Source of the DNA: CBDHEY01 sp965262305
GTDB taxonomy: Bacteria > Pseudomonadota > Gammaproteobacteria > Pseudomonadales > Cellvibrionaceae
Assembly (NCBI GenBank): GCA_965262305.1
Contig: CBDHEY010000002.1
Coordinates: 1,798,001-1,862,000 of the forward strand
Length of the DNA: 64,000 nucleotides
Direction of reading: 5' to 3'
Below are positions 37,801 through 44,950 of this stretch, piece by piece (positions within the stretch are counted from its first letter, which is position 1; each line of letters opens with the position of its first letter). The position numbers and the translations under genes are program-made. Below the pieces are notes generated by a model. That model ran no database searches, was not told the DNA's origin, and saw only the letters and a list, made by a program, of their open reading frames with translations.

Positions 37801-38515
37801 TAGCGTGGGCAAGAGCGTTATAGAATGCTTCTGTTGTCTGACCTGATAACGTGCGTCCAGATGCATCAGTAATGGTGCCGGAAATCATAATAGGCAGTTC
37901 AAAACCTAATTTTTCGTAAAGATTTTGAACGGCAAAAACAGCAGCTTTTGCATTTAAGGTATCAAAAACTGTTTCGATTAAGATGATGTCTGAACCGCCG
38001 TCAATAAGACCTTGGGCCGCTTCGGTATAGTTATCAACAAGCTCATCAAATGTAATGTTTCGTGCACCCGGATCATTTACATCTGGGGAAATAGAGCAGG
38101 TGCGGCTGGTTGGTCCTAAGACTCCGGCTACCCATTTAGTCCCTAAATCAAGTTCGTCCGCTGCCTGCCGGGCCAATTCGGCAGATGCTTTATTTAGCTC
38201 ATAAACAATGCTTTCAAGCGAATAATCCGCTTGTGAAACCTGAGTGCTATTAAACGTGTTCGTTTCAAGGATATCAGCACCTGCTTTGATATAGGCCTTA
38301 TGGATATCCTTAATGATTTGAGGTTGCGTCAAAGATAAAAGATCATTGTTTCCTAAAAGGTCATGAGGAAAATCAGAAAATCGTTCTCCACGATAGTCTT
38401 TTTCTTGTAACTTATAACTTTGAATCATAGTGCCCATGGCACCGTCTAAGATCAAAATCTTTTCTTGCAATGACTGTTTTAATTGTTTGATTCGGGTTTG
38501 TCGATCTTGTGGCAT
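34829..38515 (-). CDS. metH: Cobalamin-dependent methionine synthase MetH
   Basis: This 1228-residue protein has all four MetH modules in order. The homocysteine domain has zinc ligands Cys310/Cys311 (GGCCGTTPEH) plus the Cys in GLNCALG. The pterin/folate domain has VNVGERCNVTGSARF. The B12 cap and binding domain has DVHDIGKNIVG with the cobalt-ligand His759, the same number as in E. coli. The C-terminal activation domain has RPAPGYPACPDHTEK. It transfers methyl from 5-methyl-tetrahydrofolate to homocysteine. It leads a two-gene unit with the DUF2970 gene. Confidence 0.97.
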   Translation of the reverse strand: MPQDRQTRIKQLKQSLQEKILILDGAMGTMIQSYKLQEKDYRGERFSDFPHDLLGNNDLLSLTQPQIIKDIHKAYIKAGADILETNTFNSTQVSQADYSLESIVYELNKASAELARQAADELDLGTKWVAGVLGPTSRTCSISPDVNDPGARNITFDELVDNYTEAAQGLIDGGSDIILIETVFDTLNAKAAVFAVQNLYEKLGFELPIMISGTITDASGRTLSGQTTEAFYNALAHANPISIGLNCALGAKELTPYLKEMARVSNSFVSAHPNAGLPNEFGEYDQSADEMAVVIKDFASNGYLNIVGGCCGTTPEHIAAIKETVSKFEPRKIPEIEPACRLSGLEPFNIEKGSLFVNVGERCNVTGSARFKKLILSEDYDTALEVAAKQVEDGAQVIDINMDEGMLDAEAAIVRFLNLCASEPDISRVPIMVDSSKWNVIEAGLKCIQGKPIVNSISLKEGESDFIEKANLCKKYGAAVIVMAFDEVGQADTAARKQEICERSYRTLVDKVGFPPEDIIFDPNIFAVATGIEEHNNYAVDFIEATKWIRNNLPYAGVSGGVSNVSFSFRGNNPVREAIHSVFLYYAIRAGMNMGIVNAGQLAIYDELPKELKDKVEDVILNKNENATEALLDIAESYKGDGASNTSKEDLSWREQNVKSRLEYALVKGISTYIIEDTEAARNESERPLDVIEGPLMDAMNVVGDLFGEGKMFLPQVVKSARVMKQAVAYLQPYIEEEKTEDSKSNGKILMATVKGDVHDIGKNIVGVVLQCNNFEVVDLGVMVPCEKILDVARQENCDIIGLSGLITPSLDEMVNVAREMERNNFTIPLLIGGATTSKAHTAVKIDPQFKLDQAIYVADASRAVGVATKLLSDGKATFVNDTQQEYERVRERRKNRNTNRVAISYEDALSKKLNIDWSDENITKPSFLGTKVLDDYPLEKLVDTLDWTPFFISWDLVGKYPKILSDEIVGEAATSLFNDAQKLLKEIIDGKLLKARAVFGFWQANSDGKDDITLMSESGEKLATLHHIRQQVSKSGTVDTMLSLADFIAPEETNKQDYIGGFAVTAGIGAEELAKEYEQKGDDYSAIMVKALADRLAESFAEHLHERVRKEFWGYAKNEVLTNEELIKESYSGIRPAPGYPACPDHTEKATLFELLDAPEKIGLQLTEHFAMFPAAAVSGWYFANSQAKYFNTGKIAKDQVVSLAERKNMETEIMEKWLQSVLDYDI

Positions 38516-38586
38516 CTAACCTGCTTACCTATTTCTATTTTTTGTAGCAATTAGCTATTGTTGGCGCTGAAAACTAATTTGCAAGG

Positions 38587-38610
38587 CTATATCAAAATAT
38601 TTTGATATAG
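38587..38610. repeat. 24-base perfect palindrome between metH and nfuA
   Basis: Half-site CTATATCAAAAT is followed by its exact complement, without a loop. It lies 72 bases before the metH start and could be an operator. Confidence 0.5.
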
Positions 38611-38621
38611 ATTTTAGCACG

Positions 38622-38648
38622 TCTCTAATCCTATAGCAGTATTAGAGA
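38622..38648. repeat. Hairpin/inverted repeat between metH and nfuA
   Basis: Arms TCTCTAAT (38622-38629) and ATTAGAGA (38641-38648) have an 11-base loop. It lies 12 bases from the first palindrome. Confidence 0.45.
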
Positions 38649-38677
38649 TTTTGGTTACTGGCAGTATTATCCTTTGT

Positions 38678-38697
38678 AAATCATAAATTTATGATTT
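38678..38697. repeat. 20-base palindrome with T-run upstream of nfuA
   Basis: The sequence is self-complementary around AAATTT (arms AAATCATAAA / TTTATGATTT) and is followed on the plus strand by T. It could be an operator or weak terminator, 73 bases before nfuA. Confidence 0.45.
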
Positions 38698-38770
38698 TTT
38701 TTGTGAATAACTTTAATTTAAAAGTCACATTACTTAGAATATCTGACAAATTTACTAGGTTATTATTTTT

Positions 38771-39355
38771 ATGCTTAATGTAGAGATCACTGATTCAGCT
38801 CAAGAGTACTTAAAAGAGCTTTTAGATAAACAAGACTCGAAAGATACAGGGATTCGCATGTTCGTGTCTAATCCGGGTACTCCTCAGGCTGAAACCTGTA
38901 TTGCATACTGTAAACCTGGAGACGAGGAAGAAGATGATGAAATTTTAACCTTGAAGGGATTTAAAGCTTATTTTGAAAACAAGAGTATTCCTTTTCTCGA
39001 TGAAGCAAAAGTCGACTATTCACCAGATCGAATGGGTGGGCAATTAACTATCCGAGCTCCAAACTCTAAAATGCCTAAAATCTCAGATGATAGCCCGCTA
39101 GAAGACAAGGTTAATTACGTGCTCTACAACGAAATAAATCCCGGATTAGCTTCTCATGGCGGCAATGTCGCACTTAGAGAGATCGCAGAAGACGGATTTG
39201 TAGTATTAGAATTCGGAGGGGGCTGTCAGGGCTGCAGTGCAGTAGATATGACATTGAAGCAGGGCGTCGAAAAAACCTTGATGGAAAAGCTACCCGAAAT
39301 AAAAGGGGTGAGAGATATGACAGACCATACAGATACAACAAACGCGTACTACTGA
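38771..39355 (+). CDS. nfuA: Fe-S cluster carrier NfuA
   Basis: This 194-residue protein has an N-terminal degenerate A-type (IscA-like) domain without the cysteine triad, and a C-terminal NFU domain with Cys152 and Cys155 in EFGGGCQGCSAVDMTLKQGV. The pair bridges a 4Fe-4S cluster between monomers. It delivers clusters under stress to 4Fe-4S enzymes. It is divergent from metH and ends before a terminator used by the facing aroG-type gene. Confidence 0.95.
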   Translation: MLNVEITDSAQEYLKELLDKQDSKDTGIRMFVSNPGTPQAETCIAYCKPGDEEEDDEILTLKGFKAYFENKSIPFLDEAKVDYSPDRMGGQLTIRAPNSKMPKISDDSPLEDKVNYVLYNEINPGLASHGGNVALREIAEDGFVVLEFGGGCQGCSAVDMTLKQGVEKTLMEKLPEIKGVRDMTDHTDTTNAYY

Positions 39356-39359
39356 TTTA

Positions 39360-39395
39360 TAAAAAAGCCAGTAAAAACAGTATGTTATACTGGCT
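39360..39395 (-). terminator. Terminator after the DAHP synthase gene
   Basis: On the minus strand, stem AGCCAGTA / TACTGGCT has a 14-base loop and is followed by six T. It lies 23 bases beyond the DAHP synthase stop. It is also after nfuA on the other strand, but that side has no T run. Confidence 0.75.
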
Positions 39396-39417
39396 ATCTA
39401 TAATTAAAATTAACTTT

Positions 39418-40479
39418 CTAACGGTTTTTCAATTCATCTCTGATTTTTTCTGCCATTGATGTAAGCATTGTTTCAGTCGTTTCCCAATCAACACACGCAT
39501 CAGTAACCGAAATACCATATTTAAGATCTTCAAGATTTTCAGGGATTTTCTGGTTTCCAGCGCCAATATTGCTTTCAACCATGACCCCAATAATCGATTT
39601 ATTCCCTTCTTGTATTTGGTTGGCAATATTATCGAGTACTAGTGGCTGCAAGTTATGATCTTTATTTGAGTTTGCGTGGCTGCAGTCGATCATAATGTTT
39701 GAGCTTACACCGGCTTTTTCCAATTCTTTCTCACACATGGCAACACTTACTGAATCATAATTTGGCTTACCATTACCACCTCTTAAGACTACATGCCCGT
39801 ATGGATTTCCTTTGGTAGTAATAATAGAAACTTCGCCTTCTTTATTAATGCCTAAAAATCTATGAGGGCTAGAAACAGACTTCAACGCATTTATTGCAAC
39901 AGTTAAGCCGCCGTCGGTTCCATTTTTGAATCCTACAGCGGAAGATAACCCACTCGCCATTTCTCTATGCGTCTGCGATTCTGTCGTTCTTGCTCCGATA
40001 GCTGACCAAGATATTAAATCTTGTAGATATTGCGGTGAAATTGGGTCAAGCGCTTCTGTCGCTGCAGGTAAGCCTAATTCAGAAATATCAAGCAATAGCT
40101 TGCGACCAACATGCAAACCTTCTTGAATTTTAAAAGAGTCATTCATATGTGGGTCATTTATTAACCCTTTCCAGCCTGTAGTAGTGCGAGGCTTTTCGAA
40201 GTACACTCGCATGACGATATAGAGTGATTCTTGAACTTGTTCAGCTAATTTCTGCAATCTTTGTGCGTAATCGATAGCCGCTTTTGGGTCATGAATAGAA
40301 CAAGGACCGATCACCACAATTAGTCGGTTATCTTGTCTATTTAATATTTTTCGCACCGTCTCACGACCATTGGCTACGGTTTGCGCGGCTAGATCTGAAA
40401 TAGGAAGTTCTTGCTGAAGTTTGTCGGGGGTAATCAATACTTCTTGAGAAACAATATTTAAATCTTGTGATGCTGACAT
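39418..40479 (-). CDS. aroG: Class I 3-deoxy-7-phosphoheptulonate (DAHP) synthase
   Basis: This 353-residue protein is a class I DAHP synthase of the AroF/AroG/AroH group: RLIVVIGPCSIHDPKAAIDY, YFEKPRTTTGWKGLINDP, VGFKNGTDG, and IMIDCSHANSNKDHN. It condenses phosphoenolpyruvate and erythrose 4-phosphate, the first step of aromatic amino-acid synthesis. Which amino acid feeds back cannot be told from these motifs, so the specific paralogue name is tentative. No attenuator is visible upstream. Confidence 0.88.
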   Translation of the reverse strand: MSASQDLNIVSQEVLITPDKLQQELPISDLAAQTVANGRETVRKILNRQDNRLIVVIGPCSIHDPKAAIDYAQRLQKLAEQVQESLYIVMRVYFEKPRTTTGWKGLINDPHMNDSFKIQEGLHVGRKLLLDISELGLPAATEALDPISPQYLQDLISWSAIGARTTESQTHREMASGLSSAVGFKNGTDGGLTVAINALKSVSSPHRFLGINKEGEVSIITTKGNPYGHVVLRGGNGKPNYDSVSVAMCEKELEKAGVSSNIMIDCSHANSNKDHNLQPLVLDNIANQIQEGNKSIIGVMVESNIGAGNQKIPENLEDLKYGISVTDACVDWETTETMLTSMAEKIRDELKNR

Positions 40480-40774
40480 TGGGCTTTTGACCTATATTAC
40501 TTCGTTTTGTTTTGTTGCTTATATTGTAAAGGATTTAGTGTTTAAAGGCTTATAGTTTATCGTTAAAAATAAAATAGTCAGAATTTATTTGGATGCTGTT
40601 TTATTCGTATTTTTAGAGCAATTGCTCTGTAAATTTAAGCAGCGATTCGCCTCTTTTTGCAACTTGATACGCCTTTTATATTTTGAGATTATAACTGTCA
40701 AAATACATATCTTAGCGACCATCGCTCAACTCAGGAGCTTGTTAAATACTCAATAAAGGAAATTAGGAGGTCAA

Positions 40775-41275
40775 ATGTTTTCAAAACTTTTAAAGCAAAA
40801 GATTCGTTACTACTTTTCGATCACATTCGCTTGTTTCATGGGCGCATGTGGCGGAGGGAGCGGAAATAGCAATGGAAATACTGAAAGCAATGGTACAGGA
40901 AATACGCAAACGGCATCAAATATGGCTCAATTTATATTTGAATGCGACTTAAATGGATTAGGGGCAACTCTTGCGCTAGATGTGGAGGTGGTACAGACAT
41001 CTGGGCTAGTTTTTGGGCCTGGACCAAACCCTGATATTACCGCAGTAATTCCAACGGGGGAGGTGATTTATTTTACATCGGGATCTTTAGATTCACCGAC
41101 TGCTTCTTACATATTTGAAGGGGAAAATCAATTTGCTGATTTTACAAGCACAACCAACTTTGAGCGGTTTAGAGTAGAGTGGATTTTCACCGAAAACGGC
41201 ATTGCAATGATCATTAATCCATTTGGCGACTCTCGCCGACACGATTGTATTTTTATCTCTTCGCAATATACCTAA
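40775..41275 (+). CDS. Hypothetical lipoprotein
   Basis: This 166-residue protein has a signal sequence ending in a lipobox (CFMGAC, Cys25), followed by a Gly/Ser/Asn linker (GGGSGNSNGNTESNGTGNTQ) and a beta-rich domain with no family I recognise. The start follows an excellent ribosome site (AGGAGG). Similar short lipoproteins occur across marine gammaproteobacteria. It has its own promoter region of about 300 bases and no operon partner. Confidence 0.75.
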   Translation: MFSKLLKQKIRYYFSITFACFMGACGGGSGNSNGNTESNGTGNTQTASNMAQFIFECDLNGLGATLALDVEVVQTSGLVFGPGPNPDITAVIPTGEVIYFTSGSLDSPTASYIFEGENQFADFTSTTNFERFRVEWIFTENGIAMIINPFGDSRRHDCIFISSQYT

Positions 41276-41918
41276 CTATTACTTTGACTAAATCTATGTA
41301 AATTAGGCTTTAACGTGCCAAATTTACCTGGATTCATTTATCAAAAAATATTGGCTGGGACTTATATTTCTCGAAAATTAAAATCATTTCACTGATTTCT
41401 AAAGGTAATAAATAATTAATCTCTGACGGAAAAGATGTTGTTCTGGCATTTTAATTTGGGGACGCAAATTAAGACTTTGTCACTAATCTTTTATAAAAAT
41501 GTAACTTTCAAGCTAACGAAAGATTATTGATTTTTGACAGAAATGTTACTAGGGGTCTTCTGGGTTAGCTTTCACTAACCATTTATACACAAATAAAAAA
41601 AATCAAGATTATTTGTGAAAAATTTAAAAATAAAATTTACACTCACTAAAAAAGCATTATAAAAATTTTGTAACTATTTGATAATTAAAGATAAAATATT
41701 TAAAGATTAAAATATAGCCAATTTATTGGTAGAGCCCCAAATAAGCGGCTCCAATGTGTTTTACCTATGTCTATCCACTAAGTTATCCACAGAAAATGTG
41801 GAAAAAATTTTTGAGTGAATTGACTCATTAGAGACTTATTTGTGTCATATTTTAGTCTTAATTAATAGAATGAAATATTTTATTAATCATTAAAACCTTA
41901 ACAATATAGTATATAAAA
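41276..41918. other. 643-base AT-rich intergenic region
   Basis: No frame of interest is present. It contains a GGTTAG/CTAACC hairpin at 41563-41580, a very AT-rich block at about 41590-41725, a hairpin GAGCC/GGCTC at 41732-41751, and several DnaA-type boxes listed separately. The promoter of trmH lies at the right end. Confidence 0.55.
41583..41805. promoter_or_regulatory. Cluster of four DnaA-type boxes flanking an AT-rich block
   Basis: Matches to TTWTNCACA: TTATACACA at 41583-41591 (+), TTTTTCACA as the complement of 41614-41622, TTATCCACA at 41783-41791 (+) and TTTTCCACA as the complement of 41797-41805. A near match, CTATCCACT, lies at 41771-41779. Boxes within each pair face each other, and an A/T block lies between the two pairs. 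Neighbours are not typical of oriC in this group. Confidence 0.5.
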
Positions 41919-42596
41919 ATGACCCCTGAGAGATTTAACAAAATTAAATTTGTTTTAGACAGGCGCCAGCCAGATTTAACAGTGATTACCGACCAGGTTC
42001 ATAAACAAAGAAACCTTGCTGCTATTGTAAGAAATTGCGATGCAGTGGGAATTGACACGATACATAGTGTAATTCCTAAGGAAGGATTTCAAATTTACGC
42101 GGGTACCGCGGCGAGTGCTAACAAATGGGTCAATATAAAATATTATTCCAACATAACTGAGCCAATAGCGAATCTTAAGGAAAACGGCTTTCAGGTGTTA
42201 TCAGCCAGTCTGAGCGAAAAATCTATTGATTATCGAGACATTGACTATACGAAAAAAACTGCCTTAGTGATGGGTGCTGAGATAAAAGGAATAAGCATAG
42301 AGGCGGCTGCAGAAACCGATCACCAAATTGTACTACCTATGTTAGGAATGGTCGAATCCTATAACGTATCTGTTGCATGTGCACTAATTTTAAGTGAAGC
42401 ACAGCATCAACGTGAGTCAGCAGGGTTCTATAATCAACCTAGACTCGATAAAGAAACTTACGATAAGCGTTTTTTCAATTGGGCACATCCTAAAGTGAGC
42501 GAATACTGCGATGCCAAAGGGATAGAGTATCCAAGCGTAGGTGATGATGGCGAAATCAATGATGCATCAAAATGGTACAAAAGCGTAAGGCAATAA
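41919..42596 (+). CDS. trmH: tRNA (guanosine(18)-2'-O)-methyltransferase TrmH
   Basis: This 225-residue SPOUT protein resembles E. coli TrmH over its length: RRQPDLTVITDQVHKQRNLA, then IVRNCDAVGI, YTKKTALVMGAEIKGI, and the knot segment IVLPMLGMVESYNVSVACAL, then ILSEAQHQRE. It methylates the 2'-hydroxyl of G18 in the D-loop of tRNA. The C-terminal extension with EYCDAKGIEYPSV also matches. It stands alone. Confidence 0.9.
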   Translation: MTPERFNKIKFVLDRRQPDLTVITDQVHKQRNLAAIVRNCDAVGIDTIHSVIPKEGFQIYAGTAASANKWVNIKYYSNITEPIANLKENGFQVLSASLSEKSIDYRDIDYTKKTALVMGAEIKGISIEAAAETDHQIVLPMLGMVESYNVSVACALILSEAQHQRESAGFYNQPRLDKETYDKRFFNWAHPKVSEYCDAKGIEYPSVGDDGEINDASKWYKSVRQ

Positions 42597-42660
42597 CTTA
42601 AATAATGCTTTAATGCATATTAAAAGCAACGCAGAAAATTATTGAGTATGTTTAGGGCAC

Positions 42661-42800
42661 AAAATAAAAAAAGCCCGACGTTTCTGGGGGGAGACCGTCG
42701 GGCTAGGACCATTAGGAGTGAAACATATGAGCTAGTTATAGCTCAATCGATGCCAAACACTTGGGGGATGTCTAACATCGATACTTTAATTATCGAACAA
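42661..42800 (-). ncRNA. Candidate structured small RNA (minus strand)
   Basis: Read on the minus strand, three stem-loops follow each other: 42746-42782 (ATCGATG / CATCGAT), 42728-42745 (TGAGCT / AGCTCA), and 42672-42704 with a 9-base GC-rich stem and a C-rich loop. The last is followed by seven T, so it would be an intrinsic terminator. The 5' end is uncertain. It may instead be the terminator of the 42899-43237 gene. Computed folding and expression data are needed. Confidence 0.4.
42672..42704 (-). terminator. Strong intrinsic terminator (minus strand)
   Basis: Stem AGCCCGACG / CGTCGGGCT is followed on the minus strand by seven T. It is too far from the gene at 42899 to be certain which transcript it ends. 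Confidence 0.8.
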
Positions 42801-42898
42801 AAAGTAAGAACTTCCAGTTTTTTTTTACTTTAAAAAAAAATATTTCTTTCTGTGTTAATTTGGGATATTAAAAAAGTTTTTCGTGTAAGTTAGTAACA

Positions 42899-43237
42899 CT
42901 AAAGCGCCTTATGAACCCCTAAATTAATTACTTTTGATAAGGTTTCTTGCAGCTTTTCTGCAGTTTCGGATCGCTGAAACCATAAATCAATGTTTTGTTG
43001 CATCAGTTTAAATTTCGAAGTGCAAGCAGGAAATTGGGAAGTAATTGGTTCGTAGCTCATACTGTAATCATGAACACTCAATTTAGAGATTTCTAATAGC
43101 TCGCCGTAGATCATCGAAACCATGTCAAAAATAGTGTCTTTTTGCTTAATATCATTTGAATCCCAATAGGCAGAATGAAGAACTTGAATTAATTCTTCTA
43201 GTAATGATCTGGCATCGGAAACAGTCATTCGCTCCAT
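42899..43237 (-). CDS. Hypothetical protein, 112 residues
   Basis: This all-helical cytoplasmic protein starts MERMTVSDARSLLEELIQVL and has no motif I recognise; no signal or membrane segment is seen. It lies 34 bases downstream of tesB on the same strand and is probably co-transcribed. The frame is well-bounded, with plausible composition and ribosome site GCAGG upstream, so I think it is real. No function is assigned. Confidence 0.6.
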   Translation of the reverse strand: MERMTVSDARSLLEELIQVLHSAYWDSNDIKQKDTIFDMVSMIYGELLEISKLSVHDYSMSYEPITSQFPACTSKFKLMQQNIDLWFQRSETAEKLQETLSKVINLGVHKAL

Positions 43238-43271
43238 ATTTTTTACCTGCTGACGTGAATAATTTCATTAA

Positions 43272-44090
43272 TTATAGCTTCCGAAATCGAATCAAACCTT
43301 CTTGAGTAACACTTGCAACAAGAGTTTTATCTTGAGAGTAAATCGAGGACCTAGAAAACCCTCGAGCACCGCCCGACCAAGGGCTTAAATTTGAAAACAA
43401 TAACCATTGATTCACTTTAAAATTGGGCGAGTGAAACCACATTGCGTGGTCAAGACTCGCTGCAAAGATATTTTTATCATAGATTTCTGGATAGTGAGGC
43501 CTAATGGCAGTGGCGAGTATTCCCATATCTGAAGCAAAAGCCAGCCAACAATAATGTTCGATGGGATTATCGGAAATTTCGCCGATGTATCTGAGCCAAA
43601 ACTGAGATTTATAAGGTGATTGTTGCGGAATTGGGCGTATATCAAAGGATGACGTAATGCTTTTGTCTGCAAATTCTTTTAAATCATGTTTCGAATGATT
43701 TGGATCAATATCTTCAGGTGAGGGAATACTATCAAGAAATTCTTCTTGGTGACAAAAACCTTCTTCTGAAACATGAAATGACGATGACATATTGAAAATA
43801 GGGCGCCCTTTTTGCCTCGCCACACATCGACGGCTTCGTATAGAACTTCCATTTCGAACAGTTTCTACATCATATATAACCGGCATTTCGATAGAACCAG
43901 GACGCAAAAAATAGGCATGAAGAGAATGCGGTAAGAGCTCGTCCACAGTCAAATAACATGACATAAGTGCTTGCGCTAAAACTTGACCACCATAAACAGA
44001 ATTAAAATAATTCTCACAATGATGAAGATTTCTGAATAAATTGGTATCAAGCGATTCAAGCCGTAGGATGTTATTAAGAGGTATAGCCAT
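43272..44090 (-). CDS. tesB: Acyl-CoA thioesterase II TesB
   Basis: This 272-residue double-hotdog enzyme hydrolyses medium- and long-chain acyl-CoA. TesB signatures are visible: FNSVYGGQVLAQALMSCYLT, LPHSLHAYFLRPGS, then SIRSRRCVARQKGRPIFNMS, and the C-terminal SLDHAMWFHSPNFKVNQWLL with the catalytic Asp region. It leads a two-gene unit with the 112-residue hypothetical. Confidence 0.93.
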   Translation of the reverse strand: MAIPLNNILRLESLDTNLFRNLHHCENYFNSVYGGQVLAQALMSCYLTVDELLPHSLHAYFLRPGSIEMPVIYDVETVRNGSSIRSRRCVARQKGRPIFNMSSSFHVSEEGFCHQEEFLDSIPSPEDIDPNHSKHDLKEFADKSITSSFDIRPIPQQSPYKSQFWLRYIGEISDNPIEHYCWLAFASDMGILATAIRPHYPEIYDKNIFAASLDHAMWFHSPNFKVNQWLLFSNLSPWSGGARGFSRSSIYSQDKTLVASVTQEGLIRFRKL

Positions 44091-44230
44091 TTTTATCCTA
44101 TATTTACAGAGTATATGGAGTTTAGTCCATTAGAGCCTATGAGTACTTTGACGGAAAATAAAACTGTGTATTCTGCATTACAAAATTTTAATTATTCAAA
44201 GATTCTTTAAGTATGTAACTAGAGGACTTC

Positions 44231-44887
44231 ATGTTTTTTTATCTAAAATTAGCATATAAATATTTTGCAAGTTTAGCAGTAGTTATACTCATATTGACAC
44301 TAATGAGTTGCACGTCTGAATACAGCGCAAAAATACTGAATGATTCACTCAAATCAGCTCAACTTTCTGATCAGCATGAAATCTATAGAGAAAACACTTG
44401 GATTGTAGATACTCATTATTCTATCTATTTAGGAAAAACGGAATTTGTTGGCCTTGATGAAAACCTTATGCCGCGAGCAGCAAATCTTTTAAACAATCAA
44501 ATTCAATTTCAATTTGGAAAGTATTTTTCTTCGTTATACATTGAGGAAAAACCTCAGGTTCTACAAAAGACTTTAAAAAGCGCAAGACTTGCTGAATCTC
44601 AACTCTTAATCAAAACGCGCTTTCTAGATTACTCTGATAATCTAAACCGTAAGCACGAAATTTTGGCAGGCTCAAATATTTACGAGGGGAAGCACATTGA
44701 AACAGACAAAACGCTACTCCAATTTAAAATATATGATGTCAATTCATCACGGTTACTAGATACAACTACCATTTCAAGCAAACAAAGATACTTTGCACAG
44801 GATGATAGTCACACCACAGATTTGTTTAAAGATGCGTTATCTTTGTATCTACTGACTATCACAGGAACCTATTCAAAGAGGATTTGA
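44231..44887 (+). CDS. DUF4823-like lipoprotein
   Basis: This 218-residue protein has a signal sequence and lipobox (LTLMSCTSEY). The mature part resembles DUF4823 lipoproteins of gammaproteobacteria: a LLNNQIQFQFGKYF stretch and an AESQLLIKTRFLDYSDNLN stretch with a C-terminal alpha/beta part. Function unknown. It lies alone and ends at a strong terminator. Confidence 0.6.
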   Translation: MFFYLKLAYKYFASLAVVILILTLMSCTSEYSAKILNDSLKSAQLSDQHEIYRENTWIVDTHYSIYLGKTEFVGLDENLMPRAANLLNNQIQFQFGKYFSSLYIEEKPQVLQKTLKSARLAESQLLIKTRFLDYSDNLNRKHEILAGSNIYEGKHIETDKTLLQFKIYDVNSSRLLDTTTISSKQRYFAQDDSHTTDLFKDALSLYLLTITGTYSKRI

Positions 44888-44904
44888 CGTTTAACCACAA
44901 AAAT

Positions 44905-44936
44905 AAAAAAGGGCACTTAAAACTGTGCCCTTTTTT
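44905..44936. terminator. Strong bidirectional terminator
   Basis: A perfect 12-base stem (AAAAAAGGGCAC / GTGCCCTTTTTT) with an 8-base loop lies between the convergent DUF4823-like gene and the ETF-ubiquinone oxidoreductase gene. T runs on both strands let it stop both. Confidence 0.92.
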
Positions 44937-44950
44937 AATCATTATTTTGA

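Larger units (their letters stand above)
42597..42898. other. Intergenic region between trmH and the 112-residue gene
   Basis: This 302-base gap between convergent genes holds the small-RNA candidate at 42661-42800 and an A/T-rich flank (T-run and A-run near 42820-42841). A 63-codon frame across the hairpin is an artefact. Confidence 0.5.

Noticed and set aside
41583..41805. Calling this region oriC
   Set aside because: Only four boxes, no dnaA, mnmG or dnaN nearby, and no GC-skew check possible here; kept as a DnaA-box cluster only.
42642..42833. 63-residue ORF across the small-RNA candidate
   Set aside because: It runs through the GC-rich hairpin, lacks a good ribosome site and has no domain.
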